The notes: generated by a model from the sequence alone, not told the origin. Numbered from the stretch's first letter, positions 17,350 through 27,136 are shown. The stretch: DNA of 64,000 bases from an uncultured Bacteroidales bacterium (GCA_944323245.1 CALURT010000012.1:1-64000); one strand, 5' to 3'. Made by a program: numbers and translations.

Positions 17350-18642
17350 ATGAAAAATTTTGTAGAAGAACTCAGATGGAGGGGCATGATTCAGGATATC
17401 ATGCCCGGTACGGAAGAAAAACTGATGGAAGGGCCTACCGCAGCATACGTGGGAATCGATCCGACGGCAGATTCGCTTCATATCGGACACCTTGTCAGCG
17501 TCATGATTCTCAAGCATTTCCAGAATTGCGGACACAAACCTTTCGCCCTTGTCGGAGGCGCTACCGGCATGATCGGCGACCCTTCGATGAAATCGCAGGA
17601 AAGAAATCTTTTGGATGAAGAGACCCTTGCGCATAATGTCTCCTGCATCAAGGCGCAGCTGTCGAAATTCCTCGATTTCAGTTCAGATGCACCGAACAGG
17701 GCCGAACTCGTGAACAACTACGACTGGATGAAGGGGTATTCATTCCTCGACTTCGCCCGTGACATCGGCAAGCATATCACCGTCAACTACATGATGGCCA
17801 AGGATTCGGTAAAGAAAAGGCTTTCTTCGGAGTCGCGTGAAGGCATGTCCTTTACTGAATTTACCTACCAGCTGCTTCAGGGATATGATTTCCTCTACCT
17901 GTACCAGCACAGGGGATGCACTCTCCAGATGGGCGGAAGCGACCAGTGGGGCAACATTACGACAGGTACGGAACTTATCAGAAGGGTTCTCGGAGCCGAG
18001 GCGTTCGCCCTCACATGCCCTCTTATCAAAAAGGCCGACGGAGGCAAGTTCGGCAAGACCGAAAAAGGAAACATCTGGCTCGACCCGGAAAGGACTTCAC
18101 CATACCAGTTCTACCAGTTCTGGCTCAATGTATCCGACGAAGACGCAGCCAAATACATAAAGATTTTCACAATGCTCGGCAAAGAGGAAATAGAAGCGGC
18201 GATAGCAGAGCATGCCGAAGCTCCTCATCTGAGAAAACTGCAGAAACTCCTCGCCAAGGAAATCACGGTGATGGTTCACGGCAGGGAGGAGTATGAAAAG
18301 GCAGTATCCGCTTCCGAGATGCTCTTCGGGAATGCCACATCCGAAGCCCTCAAATCCTTGGATGAAAAGACATTCCTTCAGGTATTCGAAGGTGTTGCCA
18401 CCTTTGAGGTTCCAGCCTCCACACTTCCGGCCGGCATCATTGACCTTCTTTCTGTCGCAACAGGAATCTTCCCGTCAAAAGGAGAATGCCGCAAGATGAT
18501 ACAGTCGGGAGGCGTAAGCATAAACAAGGACAAGGTCACCGACATAAATGCCGTCATCACGGATGAGCATGTCATCGACGGCAAATACATACTTGCCCAG
18601 AAAGGAAAGAAAAACTATTTCATCATCAAGGTGATAAAATAG
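17350..18642 (+). CDS. tyrS: Tyrosyl-tRNA synthetase
   Basis: This 430-aa class I enzyme charges tRNA-Tyr. The HIGH motif is in [10 protein letters not shown] (residues 44-47), the tyrosine site includes [11 protein letters not shown] and [10 protein letters not shown], and the KMSKS-like loop reads KFGKT (233-237). A C-terminal S4 RNA-binding domain is seen in [22 protein letters not shown]. Length matches bacterial TyrRS. It is followed closely by rbfA and a Lol-type permease, forming a probable operon. Confidence 0.97.
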   Translation: MKNFVEELRWRGMIQDIMPGTEEKLMEGPTAAYVGIDPTADSLHIGHLVSVMILKHFQNCGHKPFALVGGATGMIGDPSMKSQERNLLDEETLAHNVSCIKAQLSKFLDFSSDAPNRAELVNNYDWMKGYSFLDFARDIGKHITVNYMMAKDSVKKRLSSESREGMSFTEFTYQLLQGYDFLYLYQHRGCTLQMGGSDQWGNITTGTELIRRVLGAEAFALTCPLIKKADGGKFGKTEKGNIWLDPERTSPYQFYQFWLNVSDEDAAKYIKIFTMLGKEEIEAAIAEHAEAPHLRKLQKLLAKEITVMVHGREEYEKAVSASEMLFGNATSEALKSLDEKTFLQVFEGVATFEVPASTLPAGIIDLLSVATGIFPSKGECRKMIQSGGVSINKDKVTDINAVITDEHVIDGKYILAQKGKKNYFIIKVIK

Positions 18643-18687
18643 CAAGGCAGTTCAAAAAAAGGAATTTCAAGGCTTGCACAAAACAAA

Positions 18688-19032
18688 ATGGAAGGAGAAT
18701 CAACACGCCAGCAGAAAGTCTCGAAAGAGATCCTGAGGAAGATGGCCGAAATCATAAGGAGCAAGGGAATGGCGGCTTTCGACGGTGCCATGGTCACGGT
18801 AAGCGGAGTCAAAATCAGCCCTGACCTGTCCGTGGCAAGGATATACGTAAGCATATTCCCGTCCGAAAAAGCCGACAAGGTCCTCAATATCCTCAAGGAC
18901 AACACCAAGGCACTCAGAGGAGAACTCGGCCACGCCATGTCCAAACAGCTGAGGATAGTACCGGAAATCAGCTTTTTCCTCGACAGTTCATTGGATTACG
19001 TGGCCCACATAGAGGAATTGCTGAACAGATAA
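18688..19032 (+). CDS. rbfA: Ribosome-binding factor A
   Basis: This 114-aa protein matches RbfA, a KH-type factor for 30S subunit maturation. Recognisable parts are TRQQKVSKEILRKMAEII at the N-terminus, VTVSGVKISPDLSVARIYVSIF and the C-terminal VPEISFFLDSSLDYVAHIEELL. Spacing of 45 bases from tyrS and 4 bases before the next gene suggests co-transcription. Confidence 0.93.
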   Translation: MEGESTRQQKVSKEILRKMAEIIRSKGMAAFDGAMVTVSGVKISPDLSVARIYVSIFPSEKADKVLNILKDNTKALRGELGHAMSKQLRIVPEISFFLDSSLDYVAHIEELLNR

Positions 19033-19036
19033 GGCC

Positions 19037-20254
19037 ATGAATCTCCCGCTGTTCATAGCCGGAAGGTATCTGATAGCCAGGAAATCGCACAATGTGATCA
19101 ACATCATATCGGCTATCAGTGCCGTCGGCATGGCTGTCGGGACGGCTGCGCTCGTAATCATCCTCTCCGTCTACAACGGTTTCGACTCCATCGTGACTTC
19201 AATGCTCGGCAATATCGAGCCGGATCTTGAGATCACGTCGGAAAAGGGCAAGGCATTCATTGCCGAAGGTGAGGTGTACGACTGGATTTACGATCAGCCG
19301 GCCGTCAGGAACATGTCCTGCGTCATCACAGAAAACGTATTCATAGACTATGAAGGGCGACAGAGCATAGTCAAGGCAAAAGGAGTCGACTTCGTATATG
19401 AAGAGGAATCCCCCATAAGGGACCACCTCAGGAGCGGTGAATTCAGATTGCACAAGGGTGACATCCCTATGGCTGTGGCAGGCAGCGGCCTTGCCTACAG
19501 ATTGGGGATAAATCCGAGATTCGTTTCCGGAATCGACATTTACTATCCGTCCCGGACAAGGAATTTTTCAGTCTCGAACCCGGCATCTTCCTTAGATAAG
19601 ATAACCGTCTACCCTTCCGGGATTTTCAGCATAAACAACGACATTGACAACGAATACCTCATCCTCCCCATCGAAAAGATGCAGGAACTGCTCGAATATG
19701 AAAACGGGGAAGTTTCCGCCGTGGAGATAAGGCTTGAGGACGGTACGTCCGAAAAGGAACTCCAGCATCTCCGGAAAGAGATTTCCGCACGGCTCGGAGA
19801 CGGATTCAAGGTAAACGACAGGTACATGCAGAACGAAACGCTGTACAGGATGATGAAATACGAAAAACTTTCCATCTTCATGATTCTGGCCTTTGTCATC
19901 GTCATCATATCCTTCAATATTTTCGGTTCGCTGTCGATGCTGATCATCGAAAAAAAGCCCGACATAGCCACATTGCGCAGCCTCGGGGCTGAAAACAGTC
20001 TCATAAAGAGGATATTCGTCCTTGAAGGCTGGATGATTTCCCTCTCGGGGCTTGCCGCAGGCCTTGTCATCGGCATCGGCTTCGTCCTTGTCCAGCAGTT
20101 TTCGGGACTTATAAAAATGCCGGGAAACTTCGTGGTACAGGCTTATCCCGTAATCCTCTCGGTTCCCGACATCCTTGTGACCGCAGCATGCGTAGCCGCA
20201 ATAGGCTATGTCATGGCAATACTTCCGGTCCGTCTTAATCGTCTATTTCGATAA
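19037..20254 (+). CDS. FtsX/LolC-LolE-type ABC transporter permease
   Basis: This 405-aa inner-membrane protein has an N-terminal membrane helix (VINIISAISAVGMAVGTAALVIILSVYNGF), a large periplasmic region and three C-terminal helices. IMILAFVIVIISFNIFGSLSMLIIEKK and IATLRSLGAENSLIKRIFVLEGW are typical of the lipoprotein-releasing LolCE family. It should work with a LolD-like ATPase encoded elsewhere to pass lipoproteins toward the outer membrane. Its end overlaps the convergent PepSY-like gene by 20 bases. Confidence 0.85.
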   Translation: MNLPLFIAGRYLIARKSHNVINIISAISAVGMAVGTAALVIILSVYNGFDSIVTSMLGNIEPDLEITSEKGKAFIAEGEVYDWIYDQPAVRNMSCVITENVFIDYEGRQSIVKAKGVDFVYEEESPIRDHLRSGEFRLHKGDIPMAVAGSGLAYRLGINPRFVSGIDIYYPSRTRNFSVSNPASSLDKITVYPSGIFSINNDIDNEYLILPIEKMQELLEYENGEVSAVEIRLEDGTSEKELQHLRKEISARLGDGFKVNDRYMQNETLYRMMKYEKLSIFMILAFVIVIISFNIFGSLSMLIIEKKPDIATLRSLGAENSLIKRIFVLEGWMISLSGLAAGLVIGIGFVLVQQFSGLIKMPGNFVVQAYPVILSVPDILVTAACVAAIGYVMAILPVRLNRLFR

Positions 20255-20672
20255 GGTTGAAATTCTTGTCGAAGGTCAGTTCCAGTCCGTTTGTCAAGTC
20301 CACCTCATAGCCGTAGCGTCCTTTTTCTATCCTTACGAATTTCACGTCCGGCCATTGTTTGGCAACGTATGCCTTGATCTGGTCAGGTACGAATTTCTCG
20401 TCCAGCATGGTGTATTTGCAGTCGATTTCCTTCCACTCACCTTTGCTGTCGAACTCTATTTTTGTACCTTGCGAAAATACCACTTCGTAAGTCACCTCGA
20501 AAATATCGGTTTCCTCCTTGGCATACGAAACTTTCTGATCCGCGAAGTTCGTCGTGATGAAAGTCTTGGCCTTTTCTGGAAGCTGGTCGAAAGTGATGAC
20601 CCTGTCATTGTCGGCATTCATAATACCCGTGAAAGCAAGCGCACCTGCGATAATTGCAAAAATTCTTTTCAT
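20235..20672 (-). CDS. PepSY-like exported protein
   Basis: This 145-aa protein has a signal peptide (MKRIFAIIAGALAFTGIMNA) and two PepSY-like repeats, each with a 'P...AKTFI' type helix and 'YEV.....G..IEFD..G.W' strands (VFSQGTKIEFDSKGEWKEID; VDLTNGLELTFDKNFNLIEID). Such proteins often accompany envelope two-component systems in Bacteroidota, and it is indeed the third gene of a response regulator, kinase, PepSY run. A periplasmic or surface role as sensor modulator is inference. Confidence 0.8.
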   Translation of the reverse strand: MKRIFAIIAGALAFTGIMNADNDRVITFDQLPEKAKTFITTNFADQKVSYAKEETDIFEVTYEVVFSQGTKIEFDSKGEWKEIDCKYTMLDEKFVPDQIKAYVAKQWPDVKFVRIEKGRYGYEVDLTNGLELTFDKNFNLIEIDD

Positions 20673-20704
20673 AATAAATCAGATTTTAAATGTTTTTCAA
20701 TTGT

Positions 20705-22009
20705 TCAACGGTGCAAAGTTGGGGCGGGAAAATGAAAAGAAACTGAAATGATGGAAAAAATGTGCCTTCCTTCGGAAAATTCGTATTCTGCCTTCAGACC
20801 GTAGCTTCTGCAGATCGAATCCACTATTGCAAGTCCAAGACCGGTAGAACCTTCCGCTCCGGACTGCCCCTGATAAAACCGCGTGAAAATCTTCTCCCTG
20901 TCCAAAGGAGCGTTTCCCGGATTGGACACGGAAAAACCTGAAACCGACATCTCGAAGCGGATTTCCGAACCGGACGGACTGTGCACGAAGGCATTCTTGA
21001 AAAGATTGCTCGCAAGGACACCTGCAAGCTGCTCGTTCATGGTGAATACGAACGGACTGCCCACGGATTTCAGGACTCTGATATTCCTGTGCCGGTACAC
21101 GTCTTCGAGCATGGAGATACTCCTGTCCGCCAAAACGGAGAAATCCATTTCCTTCACGTCGGGGAACTGGCCGTTTTCTATACGGGTAAGCATGAGCAGG
21201 GTCCTGTTCAGTTTCACGAGATGATTCAGGGAATGCAGGACCTTTACGAGCTCCCTCCCCTGCTCTTCGGTCAATGTTTCCGAATCGAGCAGCATTTCTA
21301 TTCTGTGGATACACGATGCAAGCGGGGTCTGCAGTTCATGGGAAGCATTCCCGATAAAGCGTTTCTGTTCGAGGAACTGATTGTCAAGCCTTTCCGCCGC
21401 TTTCCTGATCACGTCCGACAGTTTTCTGTATTCCTCGATACCGGAATCGGAAGGAAGGGGCTCCCTCGGCTTTCCTGGGGAAAAGTCTTCCAGCCATTTC
21501 AGCAATGCCTTGAACGGACGCATGTTGTATTCCACCACCCAGAGCGAAAGTCCAATGATGAGAATCATCAGGCAGATATAGAGGACCGCCATCCAGCGGA
21601 AAATGGAGCGTTTCAGATCGTTCTTCTCGAATGTCGGGACCGCCACGACGAGTTCCCGATAACCGTCGTCGTCCTTGAAAATCCTGTAAATGACACGGGC
21701 GGATTCGTATTCGGACATTGCGGTGATGAACTTTTCCTCATCCCGGAACCGCATCCATTTTATATGGGCAGCATAGTCTTCCGATACCTCTCTAATATAA
21801 TAGGCATTGTTGGTACCGTTGTCTTCCGATGGCATCGCCACACCGGCAAGCGAGCGCCTGATAAGGTCGCTCGAATATTCCACGAGAGAGTCGTCGGTCT
21901 CGTCGTTGATTTCGTCCACCATGGCGAAATAGAAGAGCACGGCCCATACCGCCACCGAAACCGAGAGAGCGGCAGTCAATGCAACTGCTATCCTGTAAAT
22001 AAGTTTCAC
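20705..22009 (-). CDS. Sensor histidine kinase
   Basis: This 434-aa membrane kinase has helix 1 at about residues 7-29, a short periplasmic sensor region, helix 2 at about 139-159, a HAMP-like linker, the H-box FIGNASHELQTPLA (His224) and an HATPase domain with LFKNAFVHS, FTRFYQ and GSTGLGLAIVDSI. It should phosphorylate the OmpR-type regulator encoded just upstream. The signal is unknown. The neighbouring PepSY-like protein may report envelope state. Length is ordinary for the class. Confidence 0.92.
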   Translation of the reverse strand: MKLIYRIAVALTAALSVSVAVWAVLFYFAMVDEINDETDDSLVEYSSDLIRRSLAGVAMPSEDNGTNNAYYIREVSEDYAAHIKWMRFRDEEKFITAMSEYESARVIYRIFKDDDGYRELVVAVPTFEKNDLKRSIFRWMAVLYICLMILIIGLSLWVVEYNMRPFKALLKWLEDFSPGKPREPLPSDSGIEEYRKLSDVIRKAAERLDNQFLEQKRFIGNASHELQTPLASCIHRIEMLLDSETLTEEQGRELVKVLHSLNHLVKLNRTLLMLTRIENGQFPDVKEMDFSVLADRSISMLEDVYRHRNIRVLKSVGSPFVFTMNEQLAGVLASNLFKNAFVHSPSGSEIRFEMSVSGFSVSNPGNAPLDREKIFTRFYQGQSGAEGSTGLGLAIVDSICRSYGLKAEYEFSEGRHIFSIISVSFHFPAPTLHR

Positions 22010-22024
22010 GGAAAAATACTTTTG

Positions 22025-22699
22025 TCAGACTTTCAGTTTGTATCCGAACCCGTAAACGGCCTTCAATTCAATGTCCGCCCCGCTTTCCTGCAGTTTCTTC
22101 CTCAGGTTCTTGACCTGGGCGTACAGAAACTGGAAATTGTCCGTCTGGTCGATATGGTCTCCCCATACCGCTTCGGCAAGTACTTCCTTGTCCACGAGAT
22201 GTCCCGGTCTCTGCATGAAATAGGCAAGGATGTCGAACTCCTTTTTCAGCAGAGGCAGATCCTTTCCGTCAACGGTGACCTTGTTCGTGTCAGGGTCGAG
22301 GACCACGTTGCCTGCCCTGTATGTAAAATCACCGTCATTGCGGCTCCGTCTGTAGACGCTCCTTATCCTGGCCGAAAGTTCAGCGAGATGGAAAGGCTTC
22401 GGCAGATAGTCGTCCGCTCCCAATTCAAGGCCTTTGACCTTGTCGTCCAACGAGTCCTTGGCCGAAATGATGATGACGTTGGTCTTCCTGCAGTTTTCCC
22501 TTATGTAGCCGAGGATGTCGAGTCCGCTGCCGCCCGGGAGCATTATGTCGACAAGGGCGCAGTCATAGGCATATACGCCGAGTCTGTCGATGGCCGACGG
22601 ATAATCCGAAGCGGTCTCGACGACATGCCCGTCCTTCTTCAACGCTGCAGTCATCGACTCCAACAGCGACGGATCGTCTTCAATTATCAGAATTTTCAT
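22025..22699 (-). CDS. OmpR/PhoB-family response regulator
   Basis: This 224-aa regulator has a receiver domain (acid pocket EDD at 7-9, phospho-acceptor Asp51 in LVDIMLPGGSG, Lys in LPKPF) and a winged-helix DNA-binding domain ending AVYGFGYKLKV. It is the first gene of the two-component unit with the kinase 15 bases downstream. The start at MKILIIEDD is chosen. In-frame ATGs farther upstream exist, one within a duplicated TTATATTATGAA string. Confidence 0.93.
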   Translation of the reverse strand: MKILIIEDDPSLLESMTAALKKDGHVVETASDYPSAIDRLGVYAYDCALVDIMLPGGSGLDILGYIRENCRKTNVIIISAKDSLDDKVKGLELGADDYLPKPFHLAELSARIRSVYRRSRNDGDFTYRAGNVVLDPDTNKVTVDGKDLPLLKKEFDILAYFMQRPGHLVDKEVLAEAVWGDHIDQTDNFQFLYAQVKNLRKKLQESGADIELKAVYGFGYKLKV

Positions 22700-22743
22700 A
22701 ATATAACGTCGGTGCGACGAATTGTTCATAATATAATGAACTT

Positions 22744-22751
22744 CAAATATA
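22744..22751 (-). promoter_or_regulatory. -7 box of the two-component operon
   Basis: TATATTTG on the minus strand matches TAnnTTTG and lies 44 bases upstream of the response-regulator start. No good TTG is seen at -33, so it may need an activator. Confidence 0.5.
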
Positions 22752-22805
22752 ACGAATAAGCGGAATTTCCGTACCGGAAAAATAGAAAATTTCACGACAA
22801 AACAT

Positions 22806-22813
22806 TATCTTTG
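22806..22813 (+). promoter_or_regulatory. -7 box of polA
   Basis: TATCTTTG matches the Bacteroidota -7 box and lies 24 bases before the polA start codon. A clear -33 TTG is not seen. Confidence 0.6.
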
Positions 22814-22837
22814 GCAGTCAAAGCCGATAATCGTCTC

Positions 22838-25498
22838 ATGGAAAAAAGAATATTTCTGATCGACGGGCACGCCCTGATTTTCAAAATGTACTATGCATTC
22901 CTGCGCCGCCCGATGATTAATTCGAAAGGAGAGGACATGTCCATTCTGTTCGGATTCACCAAATACATACTCGAACTCATCGAAAAGGAGAAACCCACCC
23001 ATATCATAGTGGCCTTCGATCCTCCGGGAGGCACGTTCAGGAATAAAATATATCCTGAATACAAGGCCACAAGGGCTGAAACCCCGCAGCTCGTCATAGA
23101 CGCTCTCGAACCGCTTACGGAATTGTGCGGGGCATTGCACATACCCGTGGAAACGGTTCCCGGCTACGAAGCTGACGACGTCATCGGCACATTGTCGAAA
23201 AAATTCGAAGCCTGCGGCTTTACCGTCTACATGGTCACTCCAGACAAGGACTACGGCCAGTTGATTTCGGACAATATCATCCAGTACAAACCGGGAAAAG
23301 GCGGAGGCGAACGTGAAATCATCGACCGGAAGGCCATATGCGAAAAATACGGGATTTCCTCCCCGGCTCAGGTGATAGACATGCTGACCATCTGCGGTGA
23401 CACTTCCGACAATGTTCCGGGTGTCAGGGGCGTTGGAGAGGTCGGAGCAGGAAAACTCATCGCCAGATACGGCTCCGTAGACAATATTTATGCACACATC
23501 GGCGAACTGAGCGAGCGCCAGCAGGCTGCATTCAGGGAAGCGGAAGGGCACATTGCACTCAGCAGGACCCTCGTGACCATCAGGACCGACGTTCCGACGG
23601 ATGTGGCTCCGGACGATGCCCTGATTACAGGGGAATACGACCCGACCATAATAGGACTTTTCGACAGATACGAGTTCAATTCCCTTTCCCGATATATCTC
23701 TCATATTGAAAAGAACAAGGAAACGAGTCGGGAGAATGAAAAGTCCGGGCTTTCCTTCAACATACTGACAGCGCCGGAGCTGTCCCGCAAGGCAAAGGAA
23801 ACCGGCAAATGCGGCATTGCCACAGAATACGGCGGAGACGGCATATCGTCTTCTGTCGTGAAAATCACCGTTTCCGCATCAGACGGAAAGGGAAATTACG
23901 TTTCCGAAGGCAACTGCGGCGATTTCAAGGACATATTGGAAAATTCCGGCATCGTCAAGTGCGGATACGACCTGAAACGGCTGATCAATGCGCTCGCCGT
24001 AGACGGCATTACATTGCAGGGACTGCTGCAGGACATCGAACTCATGCATTATCTCGTCAATCCGGAAAAAAGCCACAAGGTAGAACTCCTCGCCAAGAGC
24101 TATCTCGGGGTCGGAATCGAGGACGAAACCGTGAAGCCCGTGCAGAAATCCCTTTTCGACGACTTCGGAGAAGATGTACCGCATACAGGAAAACGTTTTT
24201 CAGAAGCCGTAGCGATATGCCTGCTTTCGGACAGAATCGCCGAAGATCTGAAAAAATCAGAAGCCGAGAAGCTGTATCTTGAGATAGAAGAACCTCTTGT
24301 GCGGGTTCTCGCCTCAATGGAGCGCACTGGAGTGAAAATCGACATGTCCCGCCTGAAGAAATACGAAGAATCCCTGAAAACGGAATTGGAGGAAAGGCAG
24401 CAGAGAATCCGTGAAATGGCAGGCGCCCCTGACCTCAACATTTCCTCTCCGAAACAGATAGGAATCCTCCTGTTCGAAAAGCTGAAATTGGATCCGAAAG
24501 CGAAGAAAACCGGAAGCAAGTCCTTCTATTCCACGGATGAAGAGACATTGGCTGCATTGAAGGACAAGCATCCGATCATATCGGAAATCCTTGAATTCAG
24601 AGCCGTAAAAAAACTTCTGTCGACTTATATCGAACCGTTCCCGAGTTATGTCAACCCTCGCACCGGCAGAGTACATACGACTTTCAACCAGGCGCTTACG
24701 GCTACAGGCAGACTCAGTTCCTCGAAACCGAACCTTCAGAACATCCCCATCCGCACGGAGCGTGGAAAGGAAATCAGAAACGCCTTCATACCCGGTTCGG
24801 AAGACGGGGTCATACTTTCCGCCGACTATTCCCAGATCGAATTGAGGATAATGGCACACCTGAGCGGCGACGCACACCTTACCGAAGCATTCCGGGCCGG
24901 CCTTGACGTACATGCAATCACGGCTTCGAAAATCTTCGGGACAGCACTCGAAGACGTTACCCCTCAACAGCGGAGAATTGCAAAAACCGCCAACTTCGGC
25001 ATCATGTACGGCATTTCCGCATTCGGACTTGCCCAAAGACTCGGAATCCCGAGAGGCGAGGCAAAAAAAATCATTGACGATTATTTTGCCAACTTCCCTG
25101 CCATATCCTCCTATATCGGCAATACCGTCGAAAACGCACGCAGGCTCGGATACGTGGAAACCCTGTTCGGAAGGCGAAGGTATCTTCCGGACATCAATTC
25201 CCGGAACGCAAATGTCAAGGCCCTTGCCGAAAGGAATGCCGTCAATGCGCCCATACAGGGGACTTCAGCCGATATTATCAAATTGGCAATGGTGGAAGTC
25301 GGAAAGGAAATCTCTGACAGGCACCTGAAAAGCAGGATGGTCCTCCAGATTCACGACGAACTCGTTTTCGACGTGACGGGAGATGAAATCGGAGTCATGC
25401 AAAAAATAGTTACGGAAAAAATGGAAAATGTCATATCTTTGTCCGTACCTTTGACAGTTGAATGCAATTATGGAAAAACCTGGCTTGAAGCTCACTGA
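22838..25498 (+). CDS. polA: DNA polymerase I
   Basis: This 886-aa repair and Okazaki-fragment polymerase has an N-terminal 5'-3' exonuclease (FLIDGHALIFKMYYAF, PGYEADDVIG, DKDYGQLI), a central 3'-5' exonuclease-like domain and the polymerase domain. The last carries motif A (SADYSQIELRIMAHLSGD), motif B (RRIAKTANFGIMYG) and motif C (QIHDELVFD). In the central domain the DTE of Exo I reads ATE (GIATEYGGD) and the Exo II and III acids are not recognisable, so proofreading may be lost. The start at MEKRIFLIDG is preferred to an ATG nine codons earlier. The 3' end overlaps the sigma-factor gene. Confidence 0.96.
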   Translation: MEKRIFLIDGHALIFKMYYAFLRRPMINSKGEDMSILFGFTKYILELIEKEKPTHIIVAFDPPGGTFRNKIYPEYKATRAETPQLVIDALEPLTELCGALHIPVETVPGYEADDVIGTLSKKFEACGFTVYMVTPDKDYGQLISDNIIQYKPGKGGGEREIIDRKAICEKYGISSPAQVIDMLTICGDTSDNVPGVRGVGEVGAGKLIARYGSVDNIYAHIGELSERQQAAFREAEGHIALSRTLVTIRTDVPTDVAPDDALITGEYDPTIIGLFDRYEFNSLSRYISHIEKNKETSRENEKSGLSFNILTAPELSRKAKETGKCGIATEYGGDGISSSVVKITVSASDGKGNYVSEGNCGDFKDILENSGIVKCGYDLKRLINALAVDGITLQGLLQDIELMHYLVNPEKSHKVELLAKSYLGVGIEDETVKPVQKSLFDDFGEDVPHTGKRFSEAVAICLLSDRIAEDLKKSEAEKLYLEIEEPLVRVLASMERTGVKIDMSRLKKYEESLKTELEERQQRIREMAGAPDLNISSPKQIGILLFEKLKLDPKAKKTGSKSFYSTDEETLAALKDKHPIISEILEFRAVKKLLSTYIEPFPSYVNPRTGRVHTTFNQALTATGRLSSSKPNLQNIPIRTERGKEIRNAFIPGSEDGVILSADYSQIELRIMAHLSGDAHLTEAFRAGLDVHAITASKIFGTALEDVTPQQRRIAKTANFGIMYGISAFGLAQRLGIPRGEAKKIIDDYFANFPAISSYIGNTVENARRLGYVETLFGRRRYLPDINSRNANVKALAERNAVNAPIQGTSADIIKLAMVEVGKEISDRHLKSRMVLQIHDELVFDVTGDEIGVMQKIVTEKMENVISLSVPLTVECNYGKTWLEAH

Positions 25499-26069
25499 TC
25501 TTCCCGACACGGACCTTATCCGCCTTGCTCTCGAACAGAACCAGGCGGCATACATCGTACTTTACACCCGTTACAACGCCGGTGTCCGTGCGCATATTTC
25601 CAAATACGTGTCACAGACAGAGGACGCAGAAGACATCACTTTGGAAAGTTTCCAAAAGGCATTCAGCCAGATTGCCACCTATAATCCGGAATACCGGTTC
25701 TCTACATGGCTGTTCCGCATCGCACGCAATACGGCCTTGGACCACTTAGGGAAAAAGGACAGGGAGAAAAACAACATGCCCACCACGTCGATAAACGAAA
25801 AGTCATCCGAAGTAGACGATATTCCCGCCACCATGCACAATCCCGAAGAGGATATCATCAAACAGCAGGAATATGCCAAATGGATAGCCAACATCGACAA
25901 GCTGAAAGACGATTACAGGGGGATAGCAAAAATGCATCTCATCGACAATTTAGGATACAAGGAAATTTCCGAGGAACTCGGGCTGCCAATCAATACGGTC
26001 AAGACCCGTATCCGCAGGGCCAAGGAAAAACTGTTGAAAATGATGGAAATATCCGACGAACTGCAGTAA
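25470..26069 (+). CDS. ECF-type RNA polymerase sigma factor
   Basis: This 199-aa sigma-70 family protein has region 2 (YTRYNAGVRAHISKY, DAEDITLESFQKAFSQI, FSTWLFRIARNTALDHL) and region 4 (DDYRGIAKMHLIDNLGYKEISEELGLPINTVKTRIRRAKEKL). It would direct polymerase to a specific regulon. No anti-sigma gene is adjacent. It begins within the end of polA, which suggests coupling. An ATG four codons earlier is an alternative start. Region 4 is close to those of housekeeping-like ECF factors of Bacteroidota. Confidence 0.92.
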   Translation: MEKPGLKLTDLPDTDLIRLALEQNQAAYIVLYTRYNAGVRAHISKYVSQTEDAEDITLESFQKAFSQIATYNPEYRFSTWLFRIARNTALDHLGKKDREKNNMPTTSINEKSSEVDDIPATMHNPEEDIIKQQEYAKWIANIDKLKDDYRGIAKMHLIDNLGYKEISEELGLPINTVKTRIRRAKEKLLKMMEISDELQ

Positions 26070-26091
26070 TTGCGGGATCAAATGTCACGGT

Positions 26092-26838
26092 ATGTCCAAT
26101 AAGACTGACGTCATGAAATTCGAAGAATTCATAAAAATTGCCGGAGAATCGTTTCCTGAAGCGCTGACTTCCGCCGCTGAGGAAAGGTTCAGGGCCATGG
26201 GTCCCCTCTACGAGGAATGGAATGCGAAAATCAATGTCATTTCCCGCAAGGACATGGATATGCTGTACCTGCATCACGTGCTCCACTCCCTTGCGATAGC
26301 GGAATTCCTGAAAAGAAGGTTTCCGGCAATCTACCTCAGGATGTGCGGGTCTCCGGAAGGTGAGGCAGCGGCTGAATCCGGCCGCCGTATGAAAATTCTG
26401 GACCTCGGCACGGGCGGCGGTTTTCCGGGAATACCTTTGGCCGTTCTTTTCCCGAACTGCGATTTCACCCTGTGCGACTCCATCGGCAAGAAAATCAAAG
26501 TGGTTTCCGGAATTTCGGAGGCTCTCGCCTTGGAAAATGTCCGGCCTGTCAATGCAAGGGCCGAGACCCTCGAAGGGACTTTCGACTTTGTGGTATCAAG
26601 GGCTGTGACCTCCTTGGATAACTTTCTCCCTTGGGTCAAGGGGAAATACGGGAAAGGGATTCTCTACCTGAAAGGAGGGGATGTCATGGAGGAAATCTCG
26701 GATGCCTGCAGGAAATTCCGGATGCAGCCGTCGTCGTTCACCGTGTACGGCATCAGGGACTGGCTGCAGGACCCGTATTTCGACGGGAAAGTCGTGATTT
26801 TCATAAAAGACAGAAGTTTTTCGGAAAATAATTTGTAA
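26092..26838 (+). CDS. rsmG: 16S rRNA (guanine-N7) methyltransferase RsmG
   Basis: This 248-aa SAM-dependent enzyme methylates G527 of 16S rRNA. The characteristic pieces are YEEWNAKINVISRKDMDMLYLHHVLHSL, the SAM loop LDLGTGGGFPGIPLA, CDSIGKKIKVV and VSRAVTSLDNFLPW. A short extra segment before the SAM loop (GSPEGEAAAESGRR) makes it longer than E. coli RsmG. An ATG seven codons downstream is an equally good start. It lies 22 bases after the sigma-factor gene. Confidence 0.94.
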   Translation: MSNKTDVMKFEEFIKIAGESFPEALTSAAEERFRAMGPLYEEWNAKINVISRKDMDMLYLHHVLHSLAIAEFLKRRFPAIYLRMCGSPEGEAAAESGRRMKILDLGTGGGFPGIPLAVLFPNCDFTLCDSIGKKIKVVSGISEALALENVRPVNARAETLEGTFDFVVSRAVTSLDNFLPWVKGKYGKGILYLKGGDVMEEISDACRKFRMQPSSFTVYGIRDWLQDPYFDGKVVIFIKDRSFSENNL

Positions 26839-26862
26839 TTAATCCGAAATATGTTACCTTTG
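26832..26862 (+). promoter_or_regulatory. rpmH promoter (TTTG-19-TACCTTTG)
   Basis: TTTG at 26832-26835 and TACCTTTG at 26855-26862 are separated by 19 bases, a textbook Bacteroidota promoter. It overlaps the last codons of rsmG and drives the ribosomal protein gene 36 bases downstream. Confidence 0.85.
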
Positions 26863-26898
26863 CACTCCCTTTTACGGAAAATATAAAAACTCAAAATA

Positions 26899-27051
26899 AT
26901 GAAAAGAACATTCCAACCTTCACAGCGTAAACGTCGCAACAAACACGGTTTCCGTGAGCGCATGTCTACTCCTAACGGACGTCGTGTTCTCGCAGCACGC
27001 CGTCGTCACGGACGTAAGAAACTCACTGTTTCTTCCGAGGACAGGTTCTGA
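26899..27051 (+). CDS. rpmH: 50S ribosomal protein L34
   Basis: A 50-codon gene whose product ([20 protein letters not shown]..., rich in Arg and Lys) is clearly L34. The conserved core [15 protein letters not shown] and GRRVLAARR is present, with a slightly longer C-terminus (TVSSEDRF). It has its own strong promoter and is followed by a terminator. Codons favour T or C endings such as CGT, as expected of a highly expressed gene. The usual rnpA neighbour is not found next to it. Confidence 0.98.
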   Translation: MKRTFQPSQRKRRNKHGFRERMSTPNGRRVLAARRRHGRKKLTVSSEDRF

Positions 27052-27102
27052 CATCCGCCCCTCCCCGGGAAGGATTCCTTCATTATTCAGGGGACAGACA
27101 AC

Positions 27103-27136
27103 GAAAAAAGGTATTCCGGATCGGGATACCTTTTTC
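27103..27136. terminator. Bidirectional terminator between rpmH and the convergent DoxX-like gene
   Basis: AAAAAAGGTATTCC pairs with GGGATACCTTTTT around a short ATC loop. The A-run and T-run on either side allow it to serve both strands. It lies about 50 bases after rpmH and about 30 bases beyond the end of the leftward gene. Confidence 0.85.

Noticed and set aside
20981..22759. A 592-codon open frame on the plus strand
   Set aside because: It lies wholly opposite the histidine kinase and response regulator, has no recognisable domains, and the minus-strand proteins carry clear motifs. It is an antisense shadow of GC-biased codons.
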